Positions 53,920-61,398 of a stretch of DNA of 64,000 nt are shown one piece after another. The notes under the pieces are model-generated. The model ran no database searches. It was not told where the DNA came from and worked only from the letters and a program-made list of their open reading frames with translations. The position numbers and the translations under genes were made by a program. Within the stretch, counting starts at the first letter, position 1, and the number at the start of each line of letters is the position of its first letter. The DNA comes from Belliella buryatensis. Lineage in GTDB: Bacteria; Bacteroidota; Bacteroidia; Cytophagales; Cyclobacteriaceae. The stretch is from positions 186,001-250,000 of the forward strand of contig NZ_FZOK01000005.1 of the NCBI RefSeq assembly GCF_900188245.1, given 5' to 3'.

Positions 53920-55215
53920 ATGCAAACAGTTTTTTCAAAAAACCTCAATGACTCCCAAATAGCAATCATAGGCCTTGGCTATGTAGGACTACCTCTTGCT
54001 GTAGAGTTTGCCAAAAAATACAAAGTATATGGTTTTGATATCAATACCAATAGAATCAATGCCCTCAACAAAGGCCTAGATGATACCCTGGAAGTAGAGG
54101 AAAGCACCTTAAAAGAAGTGGTGCAAGCTGAATCCTTGATCCTTACTACCCAAGCAACAGATTTAGCAGCAGCTAACATTTACATCATCACAGTTCCAAC
54201 CCCTACAGATAGACATCATAGACCCGATCTGACTCCTTTAGTAGCTGCCTCCAAAACAGTCGGTCAGGTACTTAAAAAAGGAGATATTGTCATATATGAA
54301 TCCACAGTTTACCCAGGATGTACCGAAGAAGACTGCGTGCCTGTACTCGAAAAATACTCAGGTCTCAGCTTTAATACAGACTTTTTTGTAGGATATTCAC
54401 CAGAAAGAATCAATCCCGGAGATAAGCTCCATACCTTAACAAAAATAAAGAAAGTAACCTCAGGAAGCACCCCCGATGTAGCAACGCTGGTAAATCAATT
54501 GTATGCCAGTATCATTGAGGCAGGAACTTTCCAGGCATCCTCTATCAAAGTAGCAGAAGCGGCCAAAGTGATCGAAAACTCACAAAGAGATATCAACATC
54601 GCTTTTGTAAACGAACTCTCAAAAATCTTTAACCTTCTTGAAATAGATACCAAAGAAGTTCTAGAGGCAGCTGGGACCAAATGGAACTTCTTGAACTTCT
54701 CACCCGGTCTGGTTGGTGGGCATTGTATAGGCGTAGATCCTTATTATTTGGCCCAAAAAGCCCAAGAAGTCGGCTATCACCCCGATATCATACTCGCAGG
54801 TAGAAGAGTCAATGACAGCATGGGCAAACACGTAGCTACAGAATTGATAAAACACATGATGCGCAAAGATTTGAAAGTCTTGGAAGCAAAAGTGTTGATC
54901 TTAGGCTTTGCCTTCAAAGAAAATTGCCCAGACTACCGCAATACTCGTGTGATTGATATTTATCGAGAATTACGCTCTTTTGATATGGACGTAGATATTT
55001 TTGACCCTTGGGTAAATAGGGTAGAAGTAAAGCGTGAATACGGGGTAGAACTTCTACATGAATCACAACTCCCAAATTTAAACCACTACTCAGCCATCGT
55101 CCTAGCCGTAGCACATAATGACTTCCTTAAATTAAATCTCCAAAAATCCATCGACCAAGTCATCTTCGACGTCAAATCCACCTTACCCAAAGAAACCGTC
55201 GATGCCAGACTATAA
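53920..55215 (+). CDS. UDP-N-acetylhexosamine dehydrogenase, paralogue 2 (TviB/WbpO-like)
   Basis: 431 aa. Same architecture and long identical stretches as the protein at 40078: [57 protein letters not shown], and [23 protein letters not shown] with catalytic C269. It oxidises a UDP-N-acetylhexosamine to the uronic acid. Unlike the first copy it has no adjacent epimerase; it heads the second (ABC-transporter) block and is followed by a terminator-like hairpin. Two copies in one locus suggest either separate regulation of two glycans or past fusion of two capsule clusters. Confidence 0.9.
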   Translation: MQTVFSKNLNDSQIAIIGLGYVGLPLAVEFAKKYKVYGFDINTNRINALNKGLDDTLEVEESTLKEVVQAESLILTTQATDLAAANIYIITVPTPTDRHHRPDLTPLVAASKTVGQVLKKGDIVIYESTVYPGCTEEDCVPVLEKYSGLSFNTDFFVGYSPERINPGDKLHTLTKIKKVTSGSTPDVATLVNQLYASIIEAGTFQASSIKVAEAAKVIENSQRDINIAFVNELSKIFNLLEIDTKEVLEAAGTKWNFLNFSPGLVGGHCIGVDPYYLAQKAQEVGYHPDIILAGRRVNDSMGKHVATELIKHMMRKDLKVLEAKVLILGFAFKENCPDYRNTRVIDIYRELRSFDMDVDIFDPWVNRVEVKREYGVELLHESQLPNLNHYSAIVLAVAHNDFLKLNLQKSIDQVIFDVKSTLPKETVDARL

Positions 55216-55229
55216 TCACTATCTCATCC

Positions 55230-55252
55230 AAGCGTAGCTTATAGCTACGCTT
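55230..55252 (+). terminator. Probable terminator of the second dehydrogenase gene
   Basis: A perfect 10-bp stem AAGCGTAGCT/AGCTACGCTT (55230-55239 and 55243-55252) with a 3-nt loop, 14 nt after the stop. The T tract is weak (TTTCAT). Confidence 0.6.
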
Positions 55253-55735
55253 TCATACCCTTCCCATTAAATATCTTTCCCCTTCCCCCTAATCCATTCA
55301 CCCCTTATCGTCCCGACCCTGATCATCTTCCCCCATCACTACATCCCCCGGGACTCCCGCTCATTCGTGCCCACACCCCAACCCCGCACTGCGGCGCATA
55401 TCGAATATGCTGACTATCCCTACATTCAAGCGTCTTTTACAGGGCTATTTAAAGTTAAGCCCACTACGGGCTTCGATTTGTGACTATCTGCGTTTTAATG
55501 CGGGCGGGACGACGGAGATTCGGGTTTACCTCCCGAATTGGGATGGCCTGTTTCATTTTAGAGATAGATTTCCTCCTTTTTTTGGGAGGCCAGCGTTGGC
55601 CTTGTGGGTGGATAGAACCTGTCCCGATCCCTATCGGGAGCCTGTCCCGTCCCGAGACTTCGGGATACGGGAACAAAAAGTCAGAGAATTAGATTTCTAT
55701 CAAAACCACTCCTCTCAATAAAAAAACGATCCATC
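55253..55735. other. Unassigned block richer in G+C than its surroundings
   Basis: The plus strand is open without a start codon from about 55275 to a stop near 55482 (ends ...TAAHIEYADYPYIQASFTGLFKVKPTTGFDL in outline), and a second frame is open at 55407-55721. The sequence does not look like the TTAACG repeats. Inverted pieces GTCCCGATCCCTATCGGGA and TCCCGAGACTTCGGGA lie near 55620-55665. It could be a decayed gene or a non-coding element; no family recognised. Confidence 0.35.
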
Positions 55736-55740
55736 CTTAT

Positions 55741-55843
55741 TGTTGGTTATTTCGGTCTTGCTTAAACTGGCACAGTTTGAACCGAAATGCTTGGCACAAT
55801 TAGACCGAAAAGCGTGGCGCAATTCGAACCGTTATATCCAACA
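55741..55843. mobile_element. Short element with IS21-like ends (possible miniature derivative)
   Basis: Bounded by TGTTGGTTAT (55741) and its inverted counterpart ATATCCAACA (ending 55843). Inside are three spaced repeats beginning TGGCACAGTTTGAACCG, TGGCACAATTAGACCG and TGGCGCAATTCGAACCG (55768, 55792, 55815; 23-24-nt period) and one inverted TTTCGGTC (55750-55757). Multiple internal terminal repeats of this kind are typical of IS21-family ends (family knowledge). There is no room for transposase genes. Confidence 0.45.
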
Positions 55844-56005
55844 CTTAACGTTTAACACTTAACGTTTAACACTTAACACTTAAGGACACCCCGATCCCTC
55901 GGTACACCCCGATCCCTCGGTACACCCCGATCCCTCGGGGCTTTCCCTTCCATCCCTTTGCACCTCCGCACCCTTTGCGAGAATTCCTTTCCCCTCTTTT
56001 CCCCT
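55844..56005. repeat. Word-repeat DNA
   Basis: TTAACGTTTAACACTTAACG words, three linked CACCCCGATCCCTCGG units (55887-55941), and CCTTTGCACCTCCGCACCCTTTGCGAGAA, which recurs at about 53638-53670. Leads into the promoter at 56013. Confidence 0.65.
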
Positions 56006-56012
56006 CCATTTA

Positions 56013-56067
56013 TTTGCATAATTCCCCCAACTCCCTAAATTTGTTCAACCGAGTAAAAAAATTACTC
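56013..56067 (+). promoter_or_regulatory. Promoter with GAGTA-N7-TACTC operator, upstream of the ABC-type block
   Basis: TTTG (56013-56016), exactly 19 nt, then TAAATTTG (56036-56043), followed 7 nt later by GAGTAAAAAAATTACTC (56051-56067). Geometry is identical to the promoter of regulator 1 (19741-19795), where the operator also begins 8 nt after the -7 box. The first gene downstream is the membrane protein at 56516, with two copies of the leader motif in between. Confidence 0.72.
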
Positions 56068-56090
56068 AACCACTCTTAAGCACAAATCCT

Positions 56091-56112
56091 GTGACTGAAA
56101 GGGCGAAGCTGT
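56091..56112 (+). other. Recurrent leader motif (copy 3 of 4)
   Basis: Identical over 22 nt to the copy at 39890 (core GACTGAAAGGGCGAAGC); begins 24 nt after the operator at 56051-56067 and is preceded by TAAGCACAAATCCT. Confidence 0.55.
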
Positions 56113-56159
56113 GTTTGATGTTTAATCGCTTAATTGAACCTCTCAGCCCCCCAAGACTA

Positions 56160-56350
56160 AAGATATTCCCGTCAAACGTTCAATGTTAATCGTTCAAAGT
56201 AGGAACCCAGTAAAATCCACAATTCTCCTACATTTAACGCTACCCCGACCCCTCGGGGCTTAACACTTAACACTTAAGGACACCCCGATCCCTCGGTACA
56301 CCCCGATCCCTCGGTACACCCCGACTCCTCGGGGCAACCCCTAAGCACAA
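56160..56350. repeat. Word-repeat DNA between the two leader motifs
   Basis: CGTTCAATGTTAATCGTTCAAAGTAGGAACCCAGTAAAA (in outline) followed by TTAACACTTAACACTTAAGGACACCCCGATCCCTCGG units. This is nearly the same series as at 53460-53600, so the segment is a duplicated intergenic stretch. Confidence 0.65.
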
Positions 56351-56355
56351 ACCCT

Positions 56356-56377
56356 GTGACTGAAAGGGCGAAGCCGT
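56356..56377 (+). other. Recurrent leader motif (copy 4 of 4)
   Basis: GTGACTGAAAGGGCGAAGCC plus GT, one base different from copies 2 and 3, preceded by TAAGCACAAACCCT as copy 3 is by TAAGCACAAATCCT. It lies 139 nt before the start of the membrane-protein gene. Confidence 0.55.
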
Positions 56378-56515
56378 TAGTAACCGTTAAACGTAGAAGC
56401 GTTAACCGTTAAAACGTAAAACACAATAAAATCCACAATCCCCCCACATTTAACACTTAACGTTTAACATTTAACCCTTAACATTTAACCTTTTCCCTTT
56501 AACCTAATTTCCCCC

Positions 56516-57709
56516 TTGAAACCCCTCCTCATCCTCTCCATCCTCTTCCTCCTCATCAACGGAGCACTCTTCCTCAAACAAGGAATCATGACCGATGCAG
56601 ACACCTGGGGATACATGACCTATGCTGAGGAGATCAGACAACAAGGGATATTCTACAAACCACACCACTTCTGGTATATCGGTTACGTGCTCTTGATCAT
56701 TGGAGCCAACTCAATCATCCCAGGACACGAAGGAATCGTCATCTTCCAATACCTACTCGCTTACCTAGCACTAATTGCCTTGTACTTCACTTCCATCAAC
56801 ATATTCAACAACCCCAAAGCAGCTTTCCTAACAGCCTTTTGGTTCCTGGCTTTCTTCATGATCTCCTTCTGGAACCTATTCCTTTATGCAGAATCTCTAC
56901 TGATCAGCCTCTATTGCATCAGCTTCTTCTTCCTGTCCAGAGCCTACCGAGGCAAACTCACTACCCTAGAAGTACCCCTCATGATTATCATCATCACTTG
57001 GGCCTTCCTCACCAAACCAACAGCCATTGCCCTCATAGCCGCTCTCCTCATCGCAGGACTATACAATCTTTTCATTTCAACCAAATCGAGCAAACCTTCA
57101 TCCTTCATCCTTCATCCTTCATCCTTTATATCCTTTCTCCTTTTCCTTTTTTTGCCCGCCGTGGCGGGAACCTTCCTGATTTTGCTCAACCAAATGCTCT
57201 CCACCTTCGGCTTCGTGGAAAACTACCAAATAGGCGAGATAGTCTACAATATACACACCGTAGCCGACCAACCTTATGCCAAGTGGCTAATGATTAAGGT
57301 ACCTGAAAACCTTTACCTTCCAAACCCTGAAGCACCACCTTTGTGGAAACTCACAACCATCATCATCATGAATCCATGGTACAGCATCAAGCTCTTCGCT
57401 ACCAAAGCATTCTACTACATTTTCTACATCAGACCCTATTTCTCTTGGACTCACAACATCTTGGCCCTAGCAGTGCTGCTGCCCATGTACTACTTCGCAG
57501 TTAGACAACTCATGGCTAAGAACCTAGATGCAATCATCAAATCCTTCGTCATTACATTTCTTGCTGTAGCTGTTCTTAGCGTCTGCCTTCTATCGATCAA
57601 CTGGAATGGACGCTTCCTAGTCCCAATCCTCCCGATCATATTTCTGATAGGAGCAAAAGGCCTCACGGATAGAGTAGGGCAGTACATACCAAAAATATTT
57701 AATGTTTAA
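56516..57709 (+). CDS. GT-C-like integral membrane glycosyltransferase (putative)
   Basis: 397 aa from a TTG at 56516; no ATG gives the full first helix. About 9-10 transmembrane segments. The first outer loop GIMTDADTWGYMTYAEEIRQQGIFYKPHHFWYIGYVLLI has the acidic residues and aromatic pattern of GT-C transferases that use lipid-linked sugars. A coding heptanucleotide repeat (57095-57122) translates as KPSSFILHPSSFI in a loop near residue 195, and a CCCGCC-GT-GGCGGG palindrome (57155-57168) encodes the next loop, so repeat DNA has invaded this gene without breaking the frame. It is the first gene behind the operator promoter at 56013. GT-C assignment is tentative. Confidence 0.65.
   Translation: MKPLLILSILFLLINGALFLKQGIMTDADTWGYMTYAEEIRQQGIFYKPHHFWYIGYVLLIIGANSIIPGHEGIVIFQYLLAYLALIALYFTSINIFNNPKAAFLTAFWFLAFFMISFWNLFLYAESLLISLYCISFFFLSRAYRGKLTTLEVPLMIIIITWAFLTKPTAIALIAALLIAGLYNLFISTKSSKPSSFILHPSSFISFLLFLFLPAVAGTFLILLNQMLSTFGFVENYQIGEIVYNIHTVADQPYAKWLMIKVPENLYLPNPEAPPLWKLTTIIIMNPWYSIKLFATKAFYYIFYIRPYFSWTHNILALAVLLPMYYFAVRQLMAKNLDAIIKSFVITFLAVAVLSVCLLSINWNGRFLVPILPIIFLIGAKGLTDRVGQYIPKIFNV
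57095..57122 (+). repeat. Coding heptanucleotide repeat (CCTTCAT)4
   Basis: Four perfect CCTTCAT units plus one imperfect unit (57123-57129) inside the membrane-protein gene. Seven is not a multiple of three, so loss or gain of a unit shifts the frame. Confidence 0.85.
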
Positions 57710-57879
57710 TCGTTTAAGCCTTGTCCCGTAGAATTACGGGATGTTTATTCGATAAGTGTATAGTAAAATCCACAACTCCCCAACATTTAACGCTTAACGT
57801 TTAACACTTAACAATTAACGACACCCCGATCCTTTGGGGCAGTTAACCAATTAACCCAATCACCTAATCCACTAAATCT

Positions 57880-58815
57880 TTGAAACGAACCCTCGTCACC
57901 GGTGGAGCCGGATTCCTCGGCTCTCACTTATGTAAAAAACTACTCCAAGAAGGCCATGAAGTCCTTTGCGTGGACAACTTCTTTACCGGAAGAAGGGAGA
58001 ACATCCACGAACTCCTGGATTACAAAAACTTCGAACTCCTTCGACACGACATCACCTTTCCACTCTATGTGGAAGTAGATGAAATCTATAACCTCGCTTG
58101 CCCAGCTAGCCCAGTACACTATCAGTTTGATCCAGTACAGACGACCAAGACATCGGTAGTAGGAGCGATCAACATGCTTGGATTAGCCAAGCGACTCAAA
58201 ATCCGCATCCTTCAGGCCAGTACTTCGGAAGTATATGGGGATCCCAGCATCCACCCGCAAACTGAAGACTATTGGGGCAACGTCAACCCCATCGGGCCTA
58301 GAGCCTGCTATGATGAAGGAAAACGCTGTGCAGAAACACTCTTCTTCGATTACTTCAGACAGCACAACCTAGACATCAAAGTGGTCAGGATCTTCAACAC
58401 CTATGGACCAAACATGCAGCCCAATGATGGGAGGGTAGTCAGCAACTTCATCCTACAGGCACTCAACAATAAACCCATCACCATCTTTGGAGATGGAGCG
58501 CAAACCAGAAGCTTCTGCTATGTAGATGATCTGATTGATGGCATGTACAAGATGATGCAAACAGAAAAGGGCTTCACAGGACCAGTCAACATCGGAAACC
58601 CATACGAGTTCTCCATGCTGCAACTCGCGGAGAAAGTCATCGAACTAACAGGAAGCAAAAGTCAAATCAGCTTCCAACCCCTTCCGCAAGACGACCCCAA
58701 ACAAAGACAACCTGATATTAACCAAGCAAAGTCCAAACTCAATTGGCAACCAAATGTGCAGCTGGAAGAGGGGTTGGTGAAGACAGTTGAGTATTTTAAA
58801 AGTATAGTAAGTTGA
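57880..58815 (+). CDS. UDP-glucuronate decarboxylase (UDP-xylose synthase)
   Basis: 311 aa from a TTG at 57880 ([21 protein letters not shown] follows at once). Extended SDR fold: glycine motif [21 protein letters not shown]; catalytic S/T near [10 protein letters not shown]-x3-K as CYDEGKR. The blocks [25 protein letters not shown] and [11 protein letters not shown]...[19 protein letters not shown] are diagnostic of UXS. It converts UDP-glucuronate, made by the Ugd at 34947, into UDP-xylose. The downstream permease gene overlaps by 4 nt (TTGA), so it is coupled with the exporter. Confidence 0.93.
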   Translation: MKRTLVTGGAGFLGSHLCKKLLQEGHEVLCVDNFFTGRRENIHELLDYKNFELLRHDITFPLYVEVDEIYNLACPASPVHYQFDPVQTTKTSVVGAINMLGLAKRLKIRILQASTSEVYGDPSIHPQTEDYWGNVNPIGPRACYDEGKRCAETLFFDYFRQHNLDIKVVRIFNTYGPNMQPNDGRVVSNFILQALNNKPITIFGDGAQTRSFCYVDDLIDGMYKMMQTEKGFTGPVNIGNPYEFSMLQLAEKVIELTGSKSQISFQPLPQDDPKQRQPDINQAKSKLNWQPNVQLEEGLVKTVEYFKSIVS

Positions 58816-59627
58816 ATAAAACCATCATTGAACCCTCCAAAGGATGGAAAGTCGTTGACTTTGATGAACTCTGGAGATACAAAGACCTACTCTATTTCCT
58901 TACCGTAAGAGGAATCAAAGCTCGATATGCACAATCCATCTTAGGAGTAGGCTGGGCTATCATTCAGCCTTTGTTTACTACGCTAGTTTTCACTGTTGTA
59001 TTCGGTGGATTGGCCAAAGTAGATTCTGATGGCATGCCCTATATCTTGTTCTCATATTTGGCATTATGGCCATGGAATTATTTTTCAGGCACCTTATCAG
59101 AATCAGCCAATAGCCTTGTGGCCAATGCAGGCATGATTACCAAGGTCTATTTCCCTAGATTGATCCTGCCCCTAGCAGCCATCTTTTCCAAGCTACTAGA
59201 CTTCATCATCTCCTTTGTCGTGCTGCTGATCCTCCTGATCTATTTCAAAGTAGTACCTGGTTTGGGTATAATTTGGCTTCCCTTACTGCTGATCCAACTC
59301 CTCATGACCTCCCTAGGAATAGGAATGATTCTCTCAGCCATGGCAGTGCAGTATCGTGATATCAAGTATGCACTCACCTTTATCATTCAACTACTCCTGT
59401 ATGGAGCACCCGTAGTCTACAGCACCACAGCAGTTCCAGAACAATATCAATTCCTCTATTCCCTCAATCCTATGGTCGGAGTAATAGAAGGAATCCGAGC
59501 CATGTTCCTCAACCGCCCCATCCCCTGGGACTGGATCTGGCCCGGATCAATAGTAGCCATAATCTTCTTTGTTTTTGGCTTGTTTTATTTCCGTAGGATG
59601 GAGAAAGTTTTCGCAGATGTCGCTTAA
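58812..59627 (+). CDS. ABC-2 type polysaccharide export permease (Wzm-like)
   Basis: 271 aa from a TTG at 58812 that overlaps the previous stop by 4 nt. Six transmembrane segments; [32 protein letters not shown] is the standard start of the ABC-2 polysaccharide exporters (Wzm/TagG/KpsM), and [20 protein letters not shown] is the conserved C-terminal loop. It would pair with the ATPase encoded at 60136 to export a completed lipid-linked glycan. A DUF559 gene has been placed between the two normally adjacent subunit genes. Confidence 0.92.
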   Translation: MNKTIIEPSKGWKVVDFDELWRYKDLLYFLTVRGIKARYAQSILGVGWAIIQPLFTTLVFTVVFGGLAKVDSDGMPYILFSYLALWPWNYFSGTLSESANSLVANAGMITKVYFPRLILPLAAIFSKLLDFIISFVVLLILLIYFKVVPGLGIIWLPLLLIQLLMTSLGIGMILSAMAVQYRDIKYALTFIIQLLLYGAPVVYSTTAVPEQYQFLYSLNPMVGVIEGIRAMFLNRPIPWDWIWPGSIVAIIFFVFGLFYFRRMEKVFADVA

Positions 59628-59640
59628 CTACCTCCCCCAA

Positions 59641-59658
59641 CCCCTCCTGAAGGAGGGG
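59641..59658. repeat. Perfect palindrome upstream of the DUF559 gene
   Basis: CCCCTCCT-ga-AGGAGGGG (59641-59648 and 59651-59658), preceded by CCCCCAA, 14 nt after the permease stop and 45 nt before the DUF559 ATG. Confidence 0.8.
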
Positions 59659-59702
59659 AGATACCCTAATAAAATTAGTGTCTCTTAATTTGTCAATCAT
59701 TA

Positions 59703-60095
59703 ATGCCTAGCAAATTTAATCATAACGCTTCACCTGAAATATTCCGAAGAGCGAAGGAGTTAAGAGAGAGCATGACGATCGCAGAGCAGGTATTATGGGA
59801 AAGATTAAGAGCGGGAAGATTAAATGGCTTAAATTTTAGAAGACAGCATCCAACATCAAAATATATTGTTGACTTCTATTGCCATCAATACAAATTAGTA
59901 ATAGAGCTTGATGGAGAAGTTCACCTAGAAAAAGATCAGAAAGAAAGAGATTTCAGCAGAGAAGAAGAACTCAAAAATCTAGGTCTCCACATCATCCGAT
60001 TTACTAATGAATCAGTTCTACACGAAACAAATGAAGTCCTTTTCAAAATTCTTGATAAGATTTCAGAACTAAAAAAATTAAATACAAACCTTTAA
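59703..60095 (+). CDS. DUF559 (VSR-like endonuclease domain) protein
   Basis: 130 aa, full length. Family features: RAKELRESMTIAEQVLWERLRAGRLNGLNFRRQHPTSKYIVDFYCHQYKLVIELDGEVH, in which D, E-x-D and H residues resemble the active site of Vsr-type and PD-(D/E)XK nucleases, and ends with IIRFTNESVLHETNEVL. The biological role is unknown. It is inserted between wzm and wzt and bounded by perfect C/G-rich palindromes at 59641-59658 and 60108-60123. This looks like a self-contained cassette; co-mobility of nuclease and palindromes is inference. Confidence 0.87.
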   Translation: MPSKFNHNASPEIFRRAKELRESMTIAEQVLWERLRAGRLNGLNFRRQHPTSKYIVDFYCHQYKLVIELDGEVHLEKDQKERDFSREEELKNLGLHIIRFTNESVLHETNEVLFKILDKISELKKLNTNL

Positions 60096-60107
60096 AAGAA
60101 ACCTACA

Positions 60108-60123
60108 CCCCCCTTTAGGGGGG
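60108..60123. repeat. Perfect palindrome downstream of the DUF559 gene
   Basis: CCCCCCT-tt-AGGGGGG (60108-60114 and 60117-60123), followed by GCAGGGGGGTAAT and the wzt ATG. It mirrors the C/G palindrome on the other side of the DUF559 gene. Confidence 0.8.
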
Positions 60124-60135
60124 CAGGGGGGTAAT

Positions 60136-61398
60136 ATGTCCAATACAATAATAAAAGTAGAAAACCTCTCCAAACGCTACCGCATCGGCCTGCAAGAAAA
60201 GAAAGCAGATACCTTAGCCCAGCAGCTATGGACTAACTTCAAGGCTCCGATTGAGAATTTCAAGCGGATCAAAAGCCTTGGGAAGTTCGAAGAGGAAAGC
60301 GACTCAGTACACTGGGCACTCAAAAATGTCAGCTTTGAAGTCAAGCAGGGAGAAGTGTTGGGGATTATTGGAAAGAATGGTGCTGGTAAATCTACTTTGC
60401 TTAAGATTCTATCCAAGATCACAGAACCCACCTCAGGTCGTATTGAGATGAATGGCAGGGTGGCAGCCTTACTAGAAGTCGGTACAGGCTTCCATCCAGA
60501 GCTCACAGGTCGGGAAAACATCTACATGAATGGCACCATTCTGGGCATGACCAAGAAGGAAATCGACCGCAAACTGGATGAAATTATTAACTTCTCAGGA
60601 GTAGAGAAATATGTCGATACGCCTGTCAAGTTTTATTCTTCTGGTATGCGGGTCAGGTTGGGATTCTCTGTGGCTGCCCATTTGGAGCCTGAGATATTGA
60701 TCATAGACGAAGTTTTGGCAGTAGGGGATTATGAATTCCAACAGAAGTGTTTGGGTAAAATGGAAGATGTGAGTCAGAAAGAGGGGAGAACTGTATTGTT
60801 TGTAAGTCATAATATGGATGCAATTTCAAATTTATGTAAGAAATCTATTTTACTTAATAGTGGGGCATTAGAATATATTGATAATACAGAATATGTTTTA
60901 AGGAAATATTTGGCTCTAGATTTAAATTCATCAAATACTTATATTGATAAATCTAATAATGAGTTTTCAAAAATTTCCAGAATTATCATTAATACATCTG
61001 ACCCAAATGGATTCCATAATTATGGTAAAGAATTGGTTATAGAATTTTATATTAAGTCTATTGATGAAATACCAAATGCAACCTTATCTTTTCAATTGAT
61101 AGATGAAAAAAATAGAGCAATTATGCACTGTTGGCTTTTTCAATCAGATTATTTTTTTTGTAATGATGATGGAGTATATAAAGCTATTTGTAAAATAAAA
61201 AGCCCCAAGTTGTATATGGGCAAATACTTTTTAACTGCACATTTTGGAGAAGGTAAGGGTGGGAAAAAATATCAAACTCTTGAGAAAGTTTGTTCTTTTG
61301 AGATACATATGCACGGTATTAAAAGAGAATTTGATTGGGCGCCTTATGCCTGTACATATTTAGAAGATTTTAATTGGTATGTTGAAAAATTGGATTAA
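60136..61398 (+). CDS. ABC transporter ATPase for polysaccharide export (Wzt-like) with C-terminal glycan-binding-type domain
   Basis: 420 aa. ATPase domain (residues about 1-245): Walker A GKNGAGKST, signature FYSSGMRVRLGF, Walker B ILIIDEVLAVGD and H-loop LFVSHNMD. The extra 170 residues form a beta-rich domain of the kind that, in Wzt, recognises the end of the glycan and fixes specificity. Base composition changes sharply near 60800-60830, exactly where the ATPase ends: the 3' part is AT-rich like the genes that follow. A recombination that swapped the specificity domain along with the downstream genes is the simplest reading. It overlaps the next gene by 20 nt. Confidence 0.92.
   Translation: MSNTIIKVENLSKRYRIGLQEKKADTLAQQLWTNFKAPIENFKRIKSLGKFEEESDSVHWALKNVSFEVKQGEVLGIIGKNGAGKSTLLKILSKITEPTSGRIEMNGRVAALLEVGTGFHPELTGRENIYMNGTILGMTKKEIDRKLDEIINFSGVEKYVDTPVKFYSSGMRVRLGFSVAAHLEPEILIIDEVLAVGDYEFQQKCLGKMEDVSQKEGRTVLFVSHNMDAISNLCKKSILLNSGALEYIDNTEYVLRKYLALDLNSSNTYIDKSNNEFSKISRIIINTSDPNGFHNYGKELVIEFYIKSIDEIPNATLSFQLIDEKNRAIMHCWLFQSDYFFCNDDGVYKAICKIKSPKLYMGKYFLTAHFGEGKGGKKYQTLEKVCSFEIHMHGIKREFDWAPYACTYLEDFNWYVEKLD

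Noticed and set aside
55407-55721. 104-codon plus-strand ORF and antisense 70-codon ORF
   Set aside because: The translation has no recognisable domain and contains palindrome-derived segments; recorded only as an unassigned block.
60177-60521. 114-codon minus-strand ORF opposite wzt
   Set aside because: Antisense to the ATPase domain, whose Walker motifs are on the plus strand; no independent coding signal.
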